From contig DCZN01000120.1 in the NCBI GenBank assembly GCA_002331625.1, positions 90,828 to 99,330 of the forward strand: DNA of 8,503 bases. Direction: 5' to 3'. The notes below the pieces were generated by a model. That model worked only from the letters and a program-made list of their open reading frames with translations. It made no database searches and was not told the origin of the DNA. A program made the translations under genes and the position numbers. Position 1 is the first letter of the stretch, and each line of letters starts with the position of its first letter. Shown one piece after another: positions 1-6,470 of the stretch. This stretch comes from Nitrospira sp. UBA2083 (GTDB lineage: Bacteria; Nitrospirota; Nitrospiria; Nitrospirales; Nitrospiraceae).

Positions 1-2876
1 TGGCCCCCCTCGTCCTGACTGGATTGTCGATCGTCGGTCTCATCACGGCATTCTCCATCCCCCCAGTGGTATCGGCCCGTGCCGAGGGCGGCGTGGGCGC
101 GACTGTCCGTGGTGCATGGGCTGCGATCCAATCCGAACGGATGTTGCGCATGGCCATCCCCATGGAAATTTGCTTCTGGACGATCGCCAGTCTATTTATG
201 CAAAACGTGCTCGTCTATGCGAAAGCAGTGCTCCAACTCTCCGACGCCATATCAGGCCTCCCGCTCACACTCCTGTCGGTCGGCATCGGAATCGGTGCCA
301 TCCTCGTGGGGAGGATCTCCCGCAACCGCGTGGAGTATGGGTTGATCCCATTGGGTGCAATCGGCGTGTTCCTGGCACTATTTCTACTCGGCCTTGTTGC
401 ACCCACATTATCCGGAACATTTCTCTTGTTGGGACTTCTTGGAATCTGTAGCGCCTTCATCTTTGTGCCGTTGAACGCCATCCTCCAATGGAAATCGCCG
501 CCCGACCGACGCGGCGCCGTCATTTCCTTTTCCAACACCTGCGTCTTCACGGGGATCCTACTCGGATCCCTTGCTGGTGGCTCACTGGCCAACGTCGGCC
601 TCTCAACCACCAGCATTTTCCTGACGACAGCTGGGATGACGATGGCCAGCATAGCATGGGCCATTTGGTTGTTACCGGATACGTTCATCCGTTTGGTGCT
701 GGTGATCCTCACCAACACCTTGTATCGCCTCCGTCTCCTTGGCGAGCAGCATGTTCCCCAATCGGGTGGAGCCCTCCTCGTTCCCAACCACGTCTCCTTT
801 ATCGATGGTTTGCTCCTGATCGCGAGCCTGGACCGCCCGGTACGATTTCTCGTCGACGCGCAGTATGCCGAGCAACCGATCTTCAAGCCCTTGATGAAGA
901 CACTGGGCGTCATTCCCATTTCATCCCATGGTGGATTGCGAGTCATTTTGAAAGCGCTCCGCGAAGCGGGTGCCGCCCTGGATCGGGGCGATCTCGTCTG
1001 CATTTTCCCTGAAGGTCAAATCACACGGACCGGCACCCTCTTGCCGTTTCGACGGGGGTTCGAACGCATCGTCAAGGGGAGAACGGCTCCCATCATTCCG
1101 GTTCACTTGGATCGTGTGTGGGGGAGCATCTTCAGCTTCAATCGTGGACGGTTTCTGTGGAAATTCCCGGAGCAGGTTCCATACCCCGTCACGGTTTCAT
1201 TTGGTAGACCGATGCCCCCCGGTGCAGCGGCAGATGTGGTTCGTGAAAAGATCCGTGAGCTTGGTGAAGCCGCCTGGCAACTCCGGAAACCAAGTCGCCG
1301 ACCGCTCCATCGTGAGTTCATCCGATCCATGCGTCGCTATCCGTTCCGCCTGGCGATGGCCGACCAGAATCGGCCTCATGTTTCATCCTTGCAGGCCTTG
1401 ATCGGGTCGATTGTGCTTGCAAGGACGCTTCGCCCCTCTTGGAAGGATCAAGAACGTGTCGGCGTCCTGTTGCCGCCCACTGTTGCCGGCGCCTTGGTGA
1501 ATGTGGCCGCACCGCTGTGCGGGAAGACGATCGTGAACTTGAACTACACGGTCGGAAAATCAGGGTTGGAAGCCGCCGTCAACCTGGCCGGCTTGCATAC
1601 GATCGTAACCAGCCGTACGTTCATCGAGAAAGCTAAACTCGAACTGCCTGACGGACCATCGGTGATTTGGCTGGAGGACGTGGCCAAGACGATCACGAAG
1701 GGCGAGAAGCTGCGGGCTGCGCTGCTGGCGCTGTTCGCTCCCTGCCGCATGATTGAACGAGCCTGCGGACAGCACACGCCGCTCACCTCGGACAGCCTGG
1801 CCACCATCATCTTCAGCAGCGGCAGCACCGGCGAGCCGAAAGGCGTCATGCTCTCGCATTTCAGCGTCGATGCCAACACGCAGGGAGCCACGCAGGTCCT
1901 TCACCTCTACCAAGATGAACGAGTCCTCGGCATCCTGCCCTTCTTCCATTCGTTCGGATACATGGTGTTCTGGTTCGTGATGTTCAACAACGCGGCGATG
2001 GTCTTTCACCCCTCGCCGCTCGATGTCGCCGCCATCGGTGAACTCATCCGAAAATATCGTATCACCTTCCTCGTCACGACACCGACATTCCTCCAACTCT
2101 ATTCTCGCCGCTGCACACCAGAACAATTCAGTTCAGTACGGGTGATTCTCACCGGTGCAGAAAAGCTTCCGGCTCGTCTCGCCCAGACCATCGAAGACAC
2201 GTTCGGAATCGGGCCGATCGAAGGGTACGGCGTGACCGAATGCGCGCCTGTCATTGCTGTCAATTGCCCGGACTTCCGCGCAGCCGGCTACTACCAACCG
2301 GCCTCTCGTCGAGGCACCGTCGGCCAGCCGCTGCCAGGAGTGTCTGTCCAGATTGTCGATCCGGACAGTTATGCCCCACTGCCGTCTGGCACGCCCGGCA
2401 TGTTGTTGGTCAAAGGACCGAACGTCATGAATGGATACCTTGGCCGCGAAGATCTGACAAAACAAGTCATGCGTGATGGGTGGTACATTACCGGCGACAT
2501 TGCCATGCTGGACGAGGATGGGTTTCTCACAATCACAGACCGGCTGTCTCGTTTTTCAAAAATCGGCGGAGAAATGGTTCCCCACGGCAAGGTTGAAGAA
2601 GCCCTGCAGCAGGCAGCCGGTGCCGACATGCAAGTGTTTGCCGTGACCGGCTTGCCGGACGAGAAAAAAGGGGAGCGGTTAGCCGTCCTCCATACCTTGG
2701 ACGAAGCAACCATTCCCGACATCCTGGCGAAGCTATCGACCATGGGCCTACCGAACCTCTTCATCCCATCTCGACATCAGTTCGTGAAGGTCGATGCATT
2801 ACCGGTCCTCGGAACCGGCAAGCTCGATTTACGAGGAGTTAAGAGGATTGCAGTGGAGCGACTCTCAAATGGATGA
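1..2876 (+). CDS. aas: LplT-Aas type fusion: MFS lysophospholipid transporter + PlsC acyltransferase + acyl-ACP/CoA synthetase (5' partial)
   Basis: The frame is open to the window's left edge (codons from position 3), so the gene starts outside; the TTG at 24 is internal, not the start. Residue numbers here count from that TTG. Residues 1-220 are several hydrophobic helices, the C-terminal half of an MFS transporter. Residues 235-415 are a PlsC-type acyltransferase with the NHxSxxD box (H256, D261) and FPEG (328-331). Residues 430-950 are an adenylate-forming enzyme: the P-loop-like S/T/G-rich motif at 595-607 ends in EPKG, YGVTE at 735-739, the TGD motif with D825, and the C-terminal lysine K933 in a GTGK context. 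By family knowledge, LplT flips lysophosphatidylethanolamine inward and Aas re-acylates it at the inner membrane. In E. coli these are two adjacent genes; here they are one polypeptide. Domain calls are firm. Substrate and symbol are inferred, and other MFS-PlsC-AMP fusions of different specificity cannot be excluded. Confidence 0.88.
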   Translation, partial: APLVLTGLSIVGLITAFSIPPVVSARAEGGVGATVRGAWAAIQSERMLRMAIPMEICFWTIASLFMQNVLVYAKAVLQLSDAISGLPLTLLSVGIGIGAILVGRISRNRVEYGLIPLGAIGVFLALFLLGLVAPTLSGTFLLLGLLGICSAFIFVPLNAILQWKSPPDRRGAVISFSNTCVFTGILLGSLAGGSLANVGLSTTSIFLTTAGMTMASIAWAIWLLPDTFIRLVLVILTNTLYRLRLLGEQHVPQSGGALLVPNHVSFIDGLLLIASLDRPVRFLVDAQYAEQPIFKPLMKTLGVIPISSHGGLRVILKALREAGAALDRGDLVCIFPEGQITRTGTLLPFRRGFERIVKGRTAPIIPVHLDRVWGSIFSFNRGRFLWKFPEQVPYPVTVSFGRPMPPGAAADVVREKIRELGEAAWQLRKPSRRPLHREFIRSMRRYPFRLAMADQNRPHVSSLQALIGSIVLARTLRPSWKDQERVGVLLPPTVAGALVNVAAPLCGKTIVNLNYTVGKSGLEAAVNLAGLHTIVTSRTFIEKAKLELPDGPSVIWLEDVAKTITKGEKLRAALLALFAPCRMIERACGQHTPLTSDSLATIIFSSGSTGEPKGVMLSHFSVDANTQGATQVLHLYQDERVLGILPFFHSFGYMVFWFVMFNNAAMVFHPSPLDVAAIGELIRKYRITFLVTTPTFLQLYSRRCTPEQFSSVRVILTGAEKLPARLAQTIEDTFGIGPIEGYGVTECAPVIAVNCPDFRAAGYYQPASRRGTVGQPLPGVSVQIVDPDSYAPLPSGTPGMLLVKGPNVMNGYLGREDLTKQVMRDGWYITGDIAMLDEDGFLTITDRLSRFSKIGGEMVPHGKVEEALQQAAGADMQVFAVTGLPDEKKGERLAVLHTLDEATIPDILAKLSTMGLPNLFIPSRHQFVKVDALPVLGTGKLDLRGVKRIAVERLSNG

Positions 2877-2880
2877 ATTC

Positions 2881-2982
2881 GTTTCGAGTTTCGCGTTACG
2901 GGTTTGAATTCAGAACGCGGAATGAAAAACTCAAATCCGAGTTTATTTCGAAACTGGCAACTAGAAACACGGAACTAGGTTC
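2881..2982. repeat. Left heptad-repeat palindrome preceding the four-helix-bundle gene
   Basis: The gap between the aas-like stop and the next ATG is almost wholly degenerate 7-bp-period sequence. Forward units of consensus TTTCGNG run in register from 2882 (TTTCGAG, TTTCGCG, TTACGGG). The second half carries units of the opposite orientation, for example in-register heptads starting at 2952, 2959, 2966 and 2973, each beginning AAC. The halves partly pair: 2881-2887 is the exact reverse complement of 2948-2954, and 2899-2910 matches the reverse complement of 2928-2939 at 10 of 12 positions. It might also act as a transcription barrier after the aas-like gene, but there is no clear U-tract. 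Confidence 0.7.
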
Positions 2983-3405
2983 ATGCCTTCATTCAAGACA
3001 TTCAAAGACATCAATGCTTGGCAACAGGCACGAGCACTGACAAAAAATATCTACGCTACTTCTAATAACGGAGCCTTTGCAAAGGACTTTGCCCTTCGTG
3101 ATCAGATCCGTCGTGCTTGCATCTCCATTATGGCCAACATCGCGGAAGGTTACGAACGCAGCGGCACCGGTGAGTTCGTCCAATTCCTGAGCATGGCAAA
3201 AGGGTCAGCTGGTGAAGTAGAGAGCCATCTCTGCGTGGCGTTTGATTTGGGGTATATCGACAAGGCGACATTCGACCAATTCTCTTCAGACACAGCTGAA
3301 ACAGCGCGCCAAATCGGGGCGCTTATACAGTATCTCCGCAAGTCCGGTATCAAGGGGGCAAGTATAAATAGTTCCGGGTTACGAGTTTGGTGTTTCGAGT
3401 TTTGA
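2983..3405 (+). CDS. Four-helix-bundle protein, S23/IVP (23S rRNA intervening sequence protein) family
   Basis: A 140-residue protein with the family's hallmark core: an N-terminal W/Q/A helix (residues 8-25), then NIAEG at 52-56 followed by YERS, then E64-F65 and a GSAGE-type stretch at 74-78, then helices to about 122. Relatives were first recognised inside 23S rRNA intervening sequences, and the Avd protein of diversity-generating retroelements shares the fold. Molecular function is unknown; nucleic-acid binding is often suggested. Here the gene is free-standing, with no rRNA or reverse transcriptase in view. Residues from about 130 to the end are encoded by the flanking heptad repeat, so the tail is probably not ancestral. 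The Shine-Dalgarno is weak (AGG at 2977-2979). A hand count gives roughly 51% GC over 3001-3360, apparently a little below its neighbours. Confidence 0.85.
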   Translation: MPSFKTFKDINAWQQARALTKNIYATSNNGAFAKDFALRDQIRRACISIMANIAEGYERSGTGEFVQFLSMAKGSAGEVESHLCVAFDLGYIDKATFDQFSSDTAETARQIGALIQYLRKSGIKGASINSSGLRVWCFEF

Positions 3406-3438
3406 CTCAACTCGAAACGCGAAACCCGAAACTCCCAA
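3372..3438. repeat. Right heptad-repeat palindrome overlapping the four-helix-bundle stop codon
   Basis: Five forward heptads lie in exact register from 3372 to 3406 (TTCCGGG, TTACGAG, TTTGGTG, TTTCGAG and a degenerate last unit). Inverted heptads follow from 3411 to 3438 (CTCGAAA, CGCGAAA, CCCGAAA and a degenerate last unit). The core is a perfect 10-bp inverted repeat, 3392-3401 with 3409-3418, around a 7-nt loop that contains the TGA stop at 3403-3405. Pairing continues imperfectly outward: 3383-3401 matches the reverse complement of 3409-3427 at 16 of 19 positions. It ends at the downstream gene's ATG. Confidence 0.8.
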
Positions 3439-4439
3439 TGGCATTACCAAGTAAAACCCTCATTGATTGTCACGTCCACCTCGCAGCACTACCGGATGGC
3501 GACAACGGCTGCTTCATCTCGCCGAAATTGCTTCGCAGCCCTCTCTTTCGCTTTCTCCTGTGGAAACAGGACCTCTCGCCGGCACACCCACGTGAGACGA
3601 ATCAGCGCTATCTCGACCACCTTCTGACGGAATTGCGCGCCTCACGGTATGTGCAGAAAGTCGTGCTCCTCGGGATGGATGGATTCTATGACCAGACCGG
3701 CCTGCTCAATCGTCAGCATACGGACTTTCTGGTTAGTAACGACTATGTGTTCAAAACGGCACAGAACTATTCCGACGTGTTTTTGGCAGGCCCCTCGATC
3801 AACCCACAACGCGAGGATGCGATCGATGAAGTGCATCGCTGTGCAGATGCCGGCGCGGCCTTAGTGAAAGTCTTACCGAACGCCCAGCATTTCAACCCGG
3901 CGGATCAGAAATACAGGCCGTTCTATCGCGCGCTAGCTCAACGGAAGTTGCCTTTTTTGAGCCATGTCGGCTACGAGTTCAGCCTGATCGGCAAGGACCA
4001 GTCGCTCGGCGACCCCGATCGGCTCCGTCTGGCCCTGGAGGAAGGGGTCACGGTCATCGCGGCACACGCCTGTAGTTATGGACTTGTGCTGTATGAAAAA
4101 TTTCTTCCAACTTTCCGCGAACTGTGCGAGCGTTATCCAAACTTCTATGCCGACATCTCGGCCCTCACTCAGCCCCATCGACTGAAGATGTTGCTGCATC
4201 TCAGACAGCATCCGGAGCTGCAAACCCGCCTCCTCTTTGGCACAGACTATCCCTTGTCCGTCTTCCATATGGCAGCGTGGGGGCGAGTAGGTCCCGGCAA
4301 ATTATGGAAGATGATTCGCACCAAGAACCGCTTCGACCGGCAGGTTGAGGTCTGTCAGGGGCTTAATATGAAGTTTCGATCATTCGCAGACCTCCTGCCA
4401 CACTCGCAACGCTCCCAAGTGACCCGCGATGAATCGTGA
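3438..4439 (+). CDS. Amidohydrolase-superfamily metal-dependent hydrolase (TIM barrel)
   Basis: A 333-residue protein starting MALPSK. The HxH metal motif of the first beta strand is present (H12, H14, in DCHVH). Later candidate ligands are in the expected order: K144, H176, H210, and D270 in an FGTDYP motif typical of amidohydrolase_2-like enzymes. Substrate cannot be read from sequence; known relatives include decarboxylases and lactone or amide hydrolases. There is no signal peptide, so it is presumably cytoplasmic. The ATG at 3438 is chosen although the frame is open from a TTG at 3387. Those 17 extra residues are translated from the heptad repeat and overlap the upstream gene, whereas the ATG immediately precedes the conserved first strand. 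No clear Shine-Dalgarno is seen. The 3' end overlaps the sigma-factor gene by 11 nt, which suggests translational coupling and a shared operon. Confidence 0.82.
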   Translation: MALPSKTLIDCHVHLAALPDGDNGCFISPKLLRSPLFRFLLWKQDLSPAHPRETNQRYLDHLLTELRASRYVQKVVLLGMDGFYDQTGLLNRQHTDFLVSNDYVFKTAQNYSDVFLAGPSINPQREDAIDEVHRCADAGAALVKVLPNAQHFNPADQKYRPFYRALAQRKLPFLSHVGYEFSLIGKDQSLGDPDRLRLALEEGVTVIAAHACSYGLVLYEKFLPTFRELCERYPNFYADISALTQPHRLKMLLHLRQHPELQTRLLFGTDYPLSVFHMAAWGRVGPGKLWKMIRTKNRFDRQVEVCQGLNMKFRSFADLLPHSQRSQVTRDES

Positions 4440-4926
4440 TCAGATACTCGCCGCACTTCGCGAAAGGATTCTCGCGTTTGCGACATTACGTCTATCGAGA
4501 GATCACGCTGAAGACCTGACACAAGATGTCCTGGCCGTTCTGCACGACAAGTATTCGCATGTGACTGAATTGGTCGAGCTGGTCCCCCTGGCCTTTCAGG
4601 TGTTGCGGTACAAAATGCTGGACGCCCATCGCAAAGCCTTGCGCCGTGGCGAGTACAATCAGAAATCGGTCGAGGATTTGCCGCTCGCCGATGCCGGCAA
4701 CAATCCCATGGCTCAACTCGATCAAAAACAGCGAGTCGACCGACTTCTCACTGCCATCTCACAGCTGGGTGAACGCTGCCGGGAATTATTCAAGTGGAAG
4801 TTGGAAGGAAAGAGTTTTCCGGAGATCAAGAGAGTAATGGGCCAAACCTCCATCAATACGATTTATACCTGGGACCTGCGATGCCGAAAACAGCTGTTGG
4901 CCCATATGGGCGGCTCATGGGAATGA
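4429..4926 (+). CDS. ECF-like sigma-70 family RNA polymerase sigma factor
   Basis: A 165-residue protein with the two-domain layout of small sigma factors. Residues about 8-72 fit region 2: an amphipathic helix, then AEDLTQDV (27-34), a conserved aromatic/leucine stretch and a basic R/H/K end at 59-73 suited to -10 contact. Residues about 103-157 fit region 4: a helix ending in LGERCRELF, then KLEGKSFPEIKRVMG as the helix-turn-helix, then the recognition helix with NTIYTW and basic residues. Region 3 is absent, as expected for ECF factors. The start ATG lies inside the previous gene's end. The probable anti-sigma partner follows 40 nt downstream. The promoters it reads are not identifiable here; ECF factors often control their own operon, but no upstream box was recognised. 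Confidence 0.82.
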   Translation: MNRDQILAALRERILAFATLRLSRDHAEDLTQDVLAVLHDKYSHVTELVELVPLAFQVLRYKMLDAHRKALRRGEYNQKSVEDLPLADAGNNPMAQLDQKQRVDRLLTAISQLGERCRELFKWKLEGKSFPEIKRVMGQTSINTIYTWDLRCRKQLLAHMGGSWE

Positions 4927-4942
4927 GCACATTACATATGCC

Positions 4943-4962
4943 TTTCACGTTTCACGCGTAAC
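4943..4962 (+). repeat. Short TTTCACG heptad pair in the sigma/anti-sigma gap
   Basis: Two in-register copies of TTTCACG (4943-4949 and 4950-4956) are followed by CGTAAC, immediately before the next start codon. The 7-bp period and the GTTTC core resemble the arrays around the four-helix-bundle gene, but this is a much shorter remnant. It occupies the place where a Shine-Dalgarno would be expected. Confidence 0.45.
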
Positions 4963-4966
4963 CGCT

Positions 4967-6367
4967 ATGCCTGACCACGACCTTGAAAAGCTCCTCGGCG
5001 GGTTTGCGGCGGATACTCTGACGGCCGAAGAGAAGCAACAGCTCTATCAAGCGGCGCTCCATGATCAGGAGCTCTTCACCGCGCTGGCCGATGAGCAAGC
5101 CTTGAGGGAATTGCTCGCTGATCCCATCGTGCGGCGTCGGCTCTTGCAGTCTTTGCGGGCAACCAGCTCGGCAACCGCCGGAGGCTCCTCATCATGGCTC
5201 GACTGGTTCCGTCGTCCAGCGGGACTCGCCTGGGCCGGCGGTCTTGCGGCAGCCGTCTTCGCCGTTGTCCTTGGAACAAAAATCTACCAGGAGAGTGTGA
5301 AAGAAACAGGCCGATCGGTCGCCACCGAAGAAGTCAGACCTGTTGTCCCACCAGCTGCAGTACCTTCCGCCTCTCAGCCTGCAACCCAACCGGTCAGTGA
5401 ACCGAAGTCCAGGGTTAGTGAAAATGTTGCAGCAACAGCCGGCTCCCCTCAGAAAGAAGCACGTGCGAGTAAGGCGGCAAAACGAGAGACCACTGCGCCG
5501 ACAAAACCAGAAGGACATCGCACACGAGACTCCGTAGGTGATCGCATAGCCCAACGATCTGAACAAGATGCTTTGCGCAAACAGGAAAAACCACCTATCA
5601 ACAAGCTCGCCCAACCGAATGTAGAGACGCCGATTTCAGTCGATCAAAGACGTACACCCTCCTCGCCGTCGCCCCCCGCTTCTATACCCACGCCTGTGCA
5701 GGCACTACCCAACGCGGCAACGGCTGGTCAAGCAGCGTCACCCCTCAGTGCGCGCTCTTTGTTCTATGGAGAAGCGCTAAGATCTGTAGATACCTTAGAA
5801 CAAGAACACGCTGAGAGTCCCGTGGCTGAATCCAGCAAACCTTCCCCTCCAATAGAGCCCAAGAAACAACGATTTACGGCCGGCAACACCATGCAACCCG
5901 GCTTGTTCGTTCAGCCATTAGGCATTCGATATGGTCTCGAAACCGACAGGACTGCGGACCAGAACCATGAGCGAGAGGCAAAGTTCGCGGACGAGTCACG
6001 GCTGGTTACGTTGACGATCGAGTCCAATCAGGACGGTTACTTACAAGTATGGGCACAGGCCAAGACCTCGCCTCCTCAGCTAATCTTTCCCAGCGACCAA
6101 ACGAAACAGATTGCATCGAAACTGGCTGCCCATACACGTATCCACCTTCCCATACGAACCATCTTCGACACGCTCGTGATTCGCTTCTCACATATCTCAG
6201 CAGACGGTGCGGACCCTTCGATACTTGATCGCTCTGCTCACAACCAGTTACGAGAGTCAGTGGGTAGCCAGGAGGAGGACGGCTCTCAAGCACAGGCGAC
6301 CTATGTCGTCAATCGAGACCCTACCCTGCCTGAAATTGTGGTCCGAATTCCCATCGCACAGCCTTGA
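4967..6367 (+). CDS. Single-pass membrane protein with anti-sigma-like N-terminus and C-terminal DUF4384-like domain
   Basis: A 466-residue protein. Residues 1-64 are a charged helical segment (LLGGFAADTLTAEEKQ, then ALADEQALRELL) of the kind seen in putative anti-sigma/DUF4384 proteins encoded beside ECF sigma genes. It lacks the HxxxCxxC zinc motif of classical ZAS anti-sigma factors. One transmembrane helix lies at about 85-105 and is preceded by RR, so the N-terminus should be cytoplasmic. Residues about 116-300 are a Pro/Ser/Ala/Thr-rich, charged, low-complexity linker. Residues about 318-415 resemble DUF4384: LVTLTIESNQDGYLQVW (346-362), then LIFPSD (372-377), then a beta-rich end, presumably periplasmic. 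Inferred role: membrane sensor/anti-sigma for the preceding sigma factor. No Shine-Dalgarno is obvious. The alternative is a structural envelope protein merely co-transcribed with it. Confidence 0.75.
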   Translation: MPDHDLEKLLGGFAADTLTAEEKQQLYQAALHDQELFTALADEQALRELLADPIVRRRLLQSLRATSSATAGGSSSWLDWFRRPAGLAWAGGLAAAVFAVVLGTKIYQESVKETGRSVATEEVRPVVPPAAVPSASQPATQPVSEPKSRVSENVAATAGSPQKEARASKAAKRETTAPTKPEGHRTRDSVGDRIAQRSEQDALRKQEKPPINKLAQPNVETPISVDQRRTPSSPSPPASIPTPVQALPNAATAGQAASPLSARSLFYGEALRSVDTLEQEHAESPVAESSKPSPPIEPKKQRFTAGNTMQPGLFVQPLGIRYGLETDRTADQNHEREAKFADESRLVTLTIESNQDGYLQVWAQAKTSPPQLIFPSDQTKQIASKLAAHTRIHLPIRTIFDTLVIRFSHISADGADPSILDRSAHNQLRESVGSQEEDGSQAQATYVVNRDPTLPEIVVRIPIAQP

Positions 6368-6407
6368 GAGAAGTGGAACCACTTGACCGAAGTCGTTCCA
6401 TCAAACA

Positions 6408-6441
6408 AAAGGGCCCTTCCCCTTTCGGAGAACGGCCCTTT
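6408..6441 (-). terminator. Intrinsic terminator between convergent genes, better formed for the minus strand
   Basis: An 8-bp perfect stem (6408-6415 with 6434-6441; AAAGGGCC/GGCCCTTT) has an 18-nt loop that can add a further 3-bp TTC/GAA pairing. Read on the minus strand, the stem is followed by a T-rich run (complement of 6402-6410), as expected for a Rho-independent terminator of the lipoprotein gene. On the plus strand only TTT follows, so termination of the DUF4384 gene is possible but weaker. Confidence 0.7.
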
Positions 6442-6470
6442 CCATCACCGTGGAACTGATTGTGTCTCTC

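Noticed and set aside
24..26. TTG as the start of the first gene
   Set aside because: The frame is open upstream to the window edge and the protein begins mid-way through an MFS domain, so the true start is outside.
215..1003. 262-codon open frame on the minus strand
   Set aside because: It lies wholly antisense to the well-supported fusion protein, is rich in R/S/P as expected of a shadow frame, and has no recognisable domain.
1560..2126. 188-codon open frame on the minus strand
   Set aside because: It is antisense to the adenylation domain, with low-complexity E/R/D composition and no family resemblance.
2983..3405. Diversity-generating retroelement Avd accessory gene
   Set aside because: The fold family is shared, but no reverse transcriptase, template repeat or variable repeat is visible nearby, and the sequence fits generic S23/IVP proteins.
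2881..3438. CRISPR array or insertion sequence
   Set aside because: The repeats are contiguous 7-bp units without spacers, and there is no transposase or clear target-site duplication.
5192..5614. 140-codon minus-strand frame opposite the membrane-protein linker
   Set aside because: It is a cysteine/arginine-rich shadow of the low-complexity linker, with no plausible start context.
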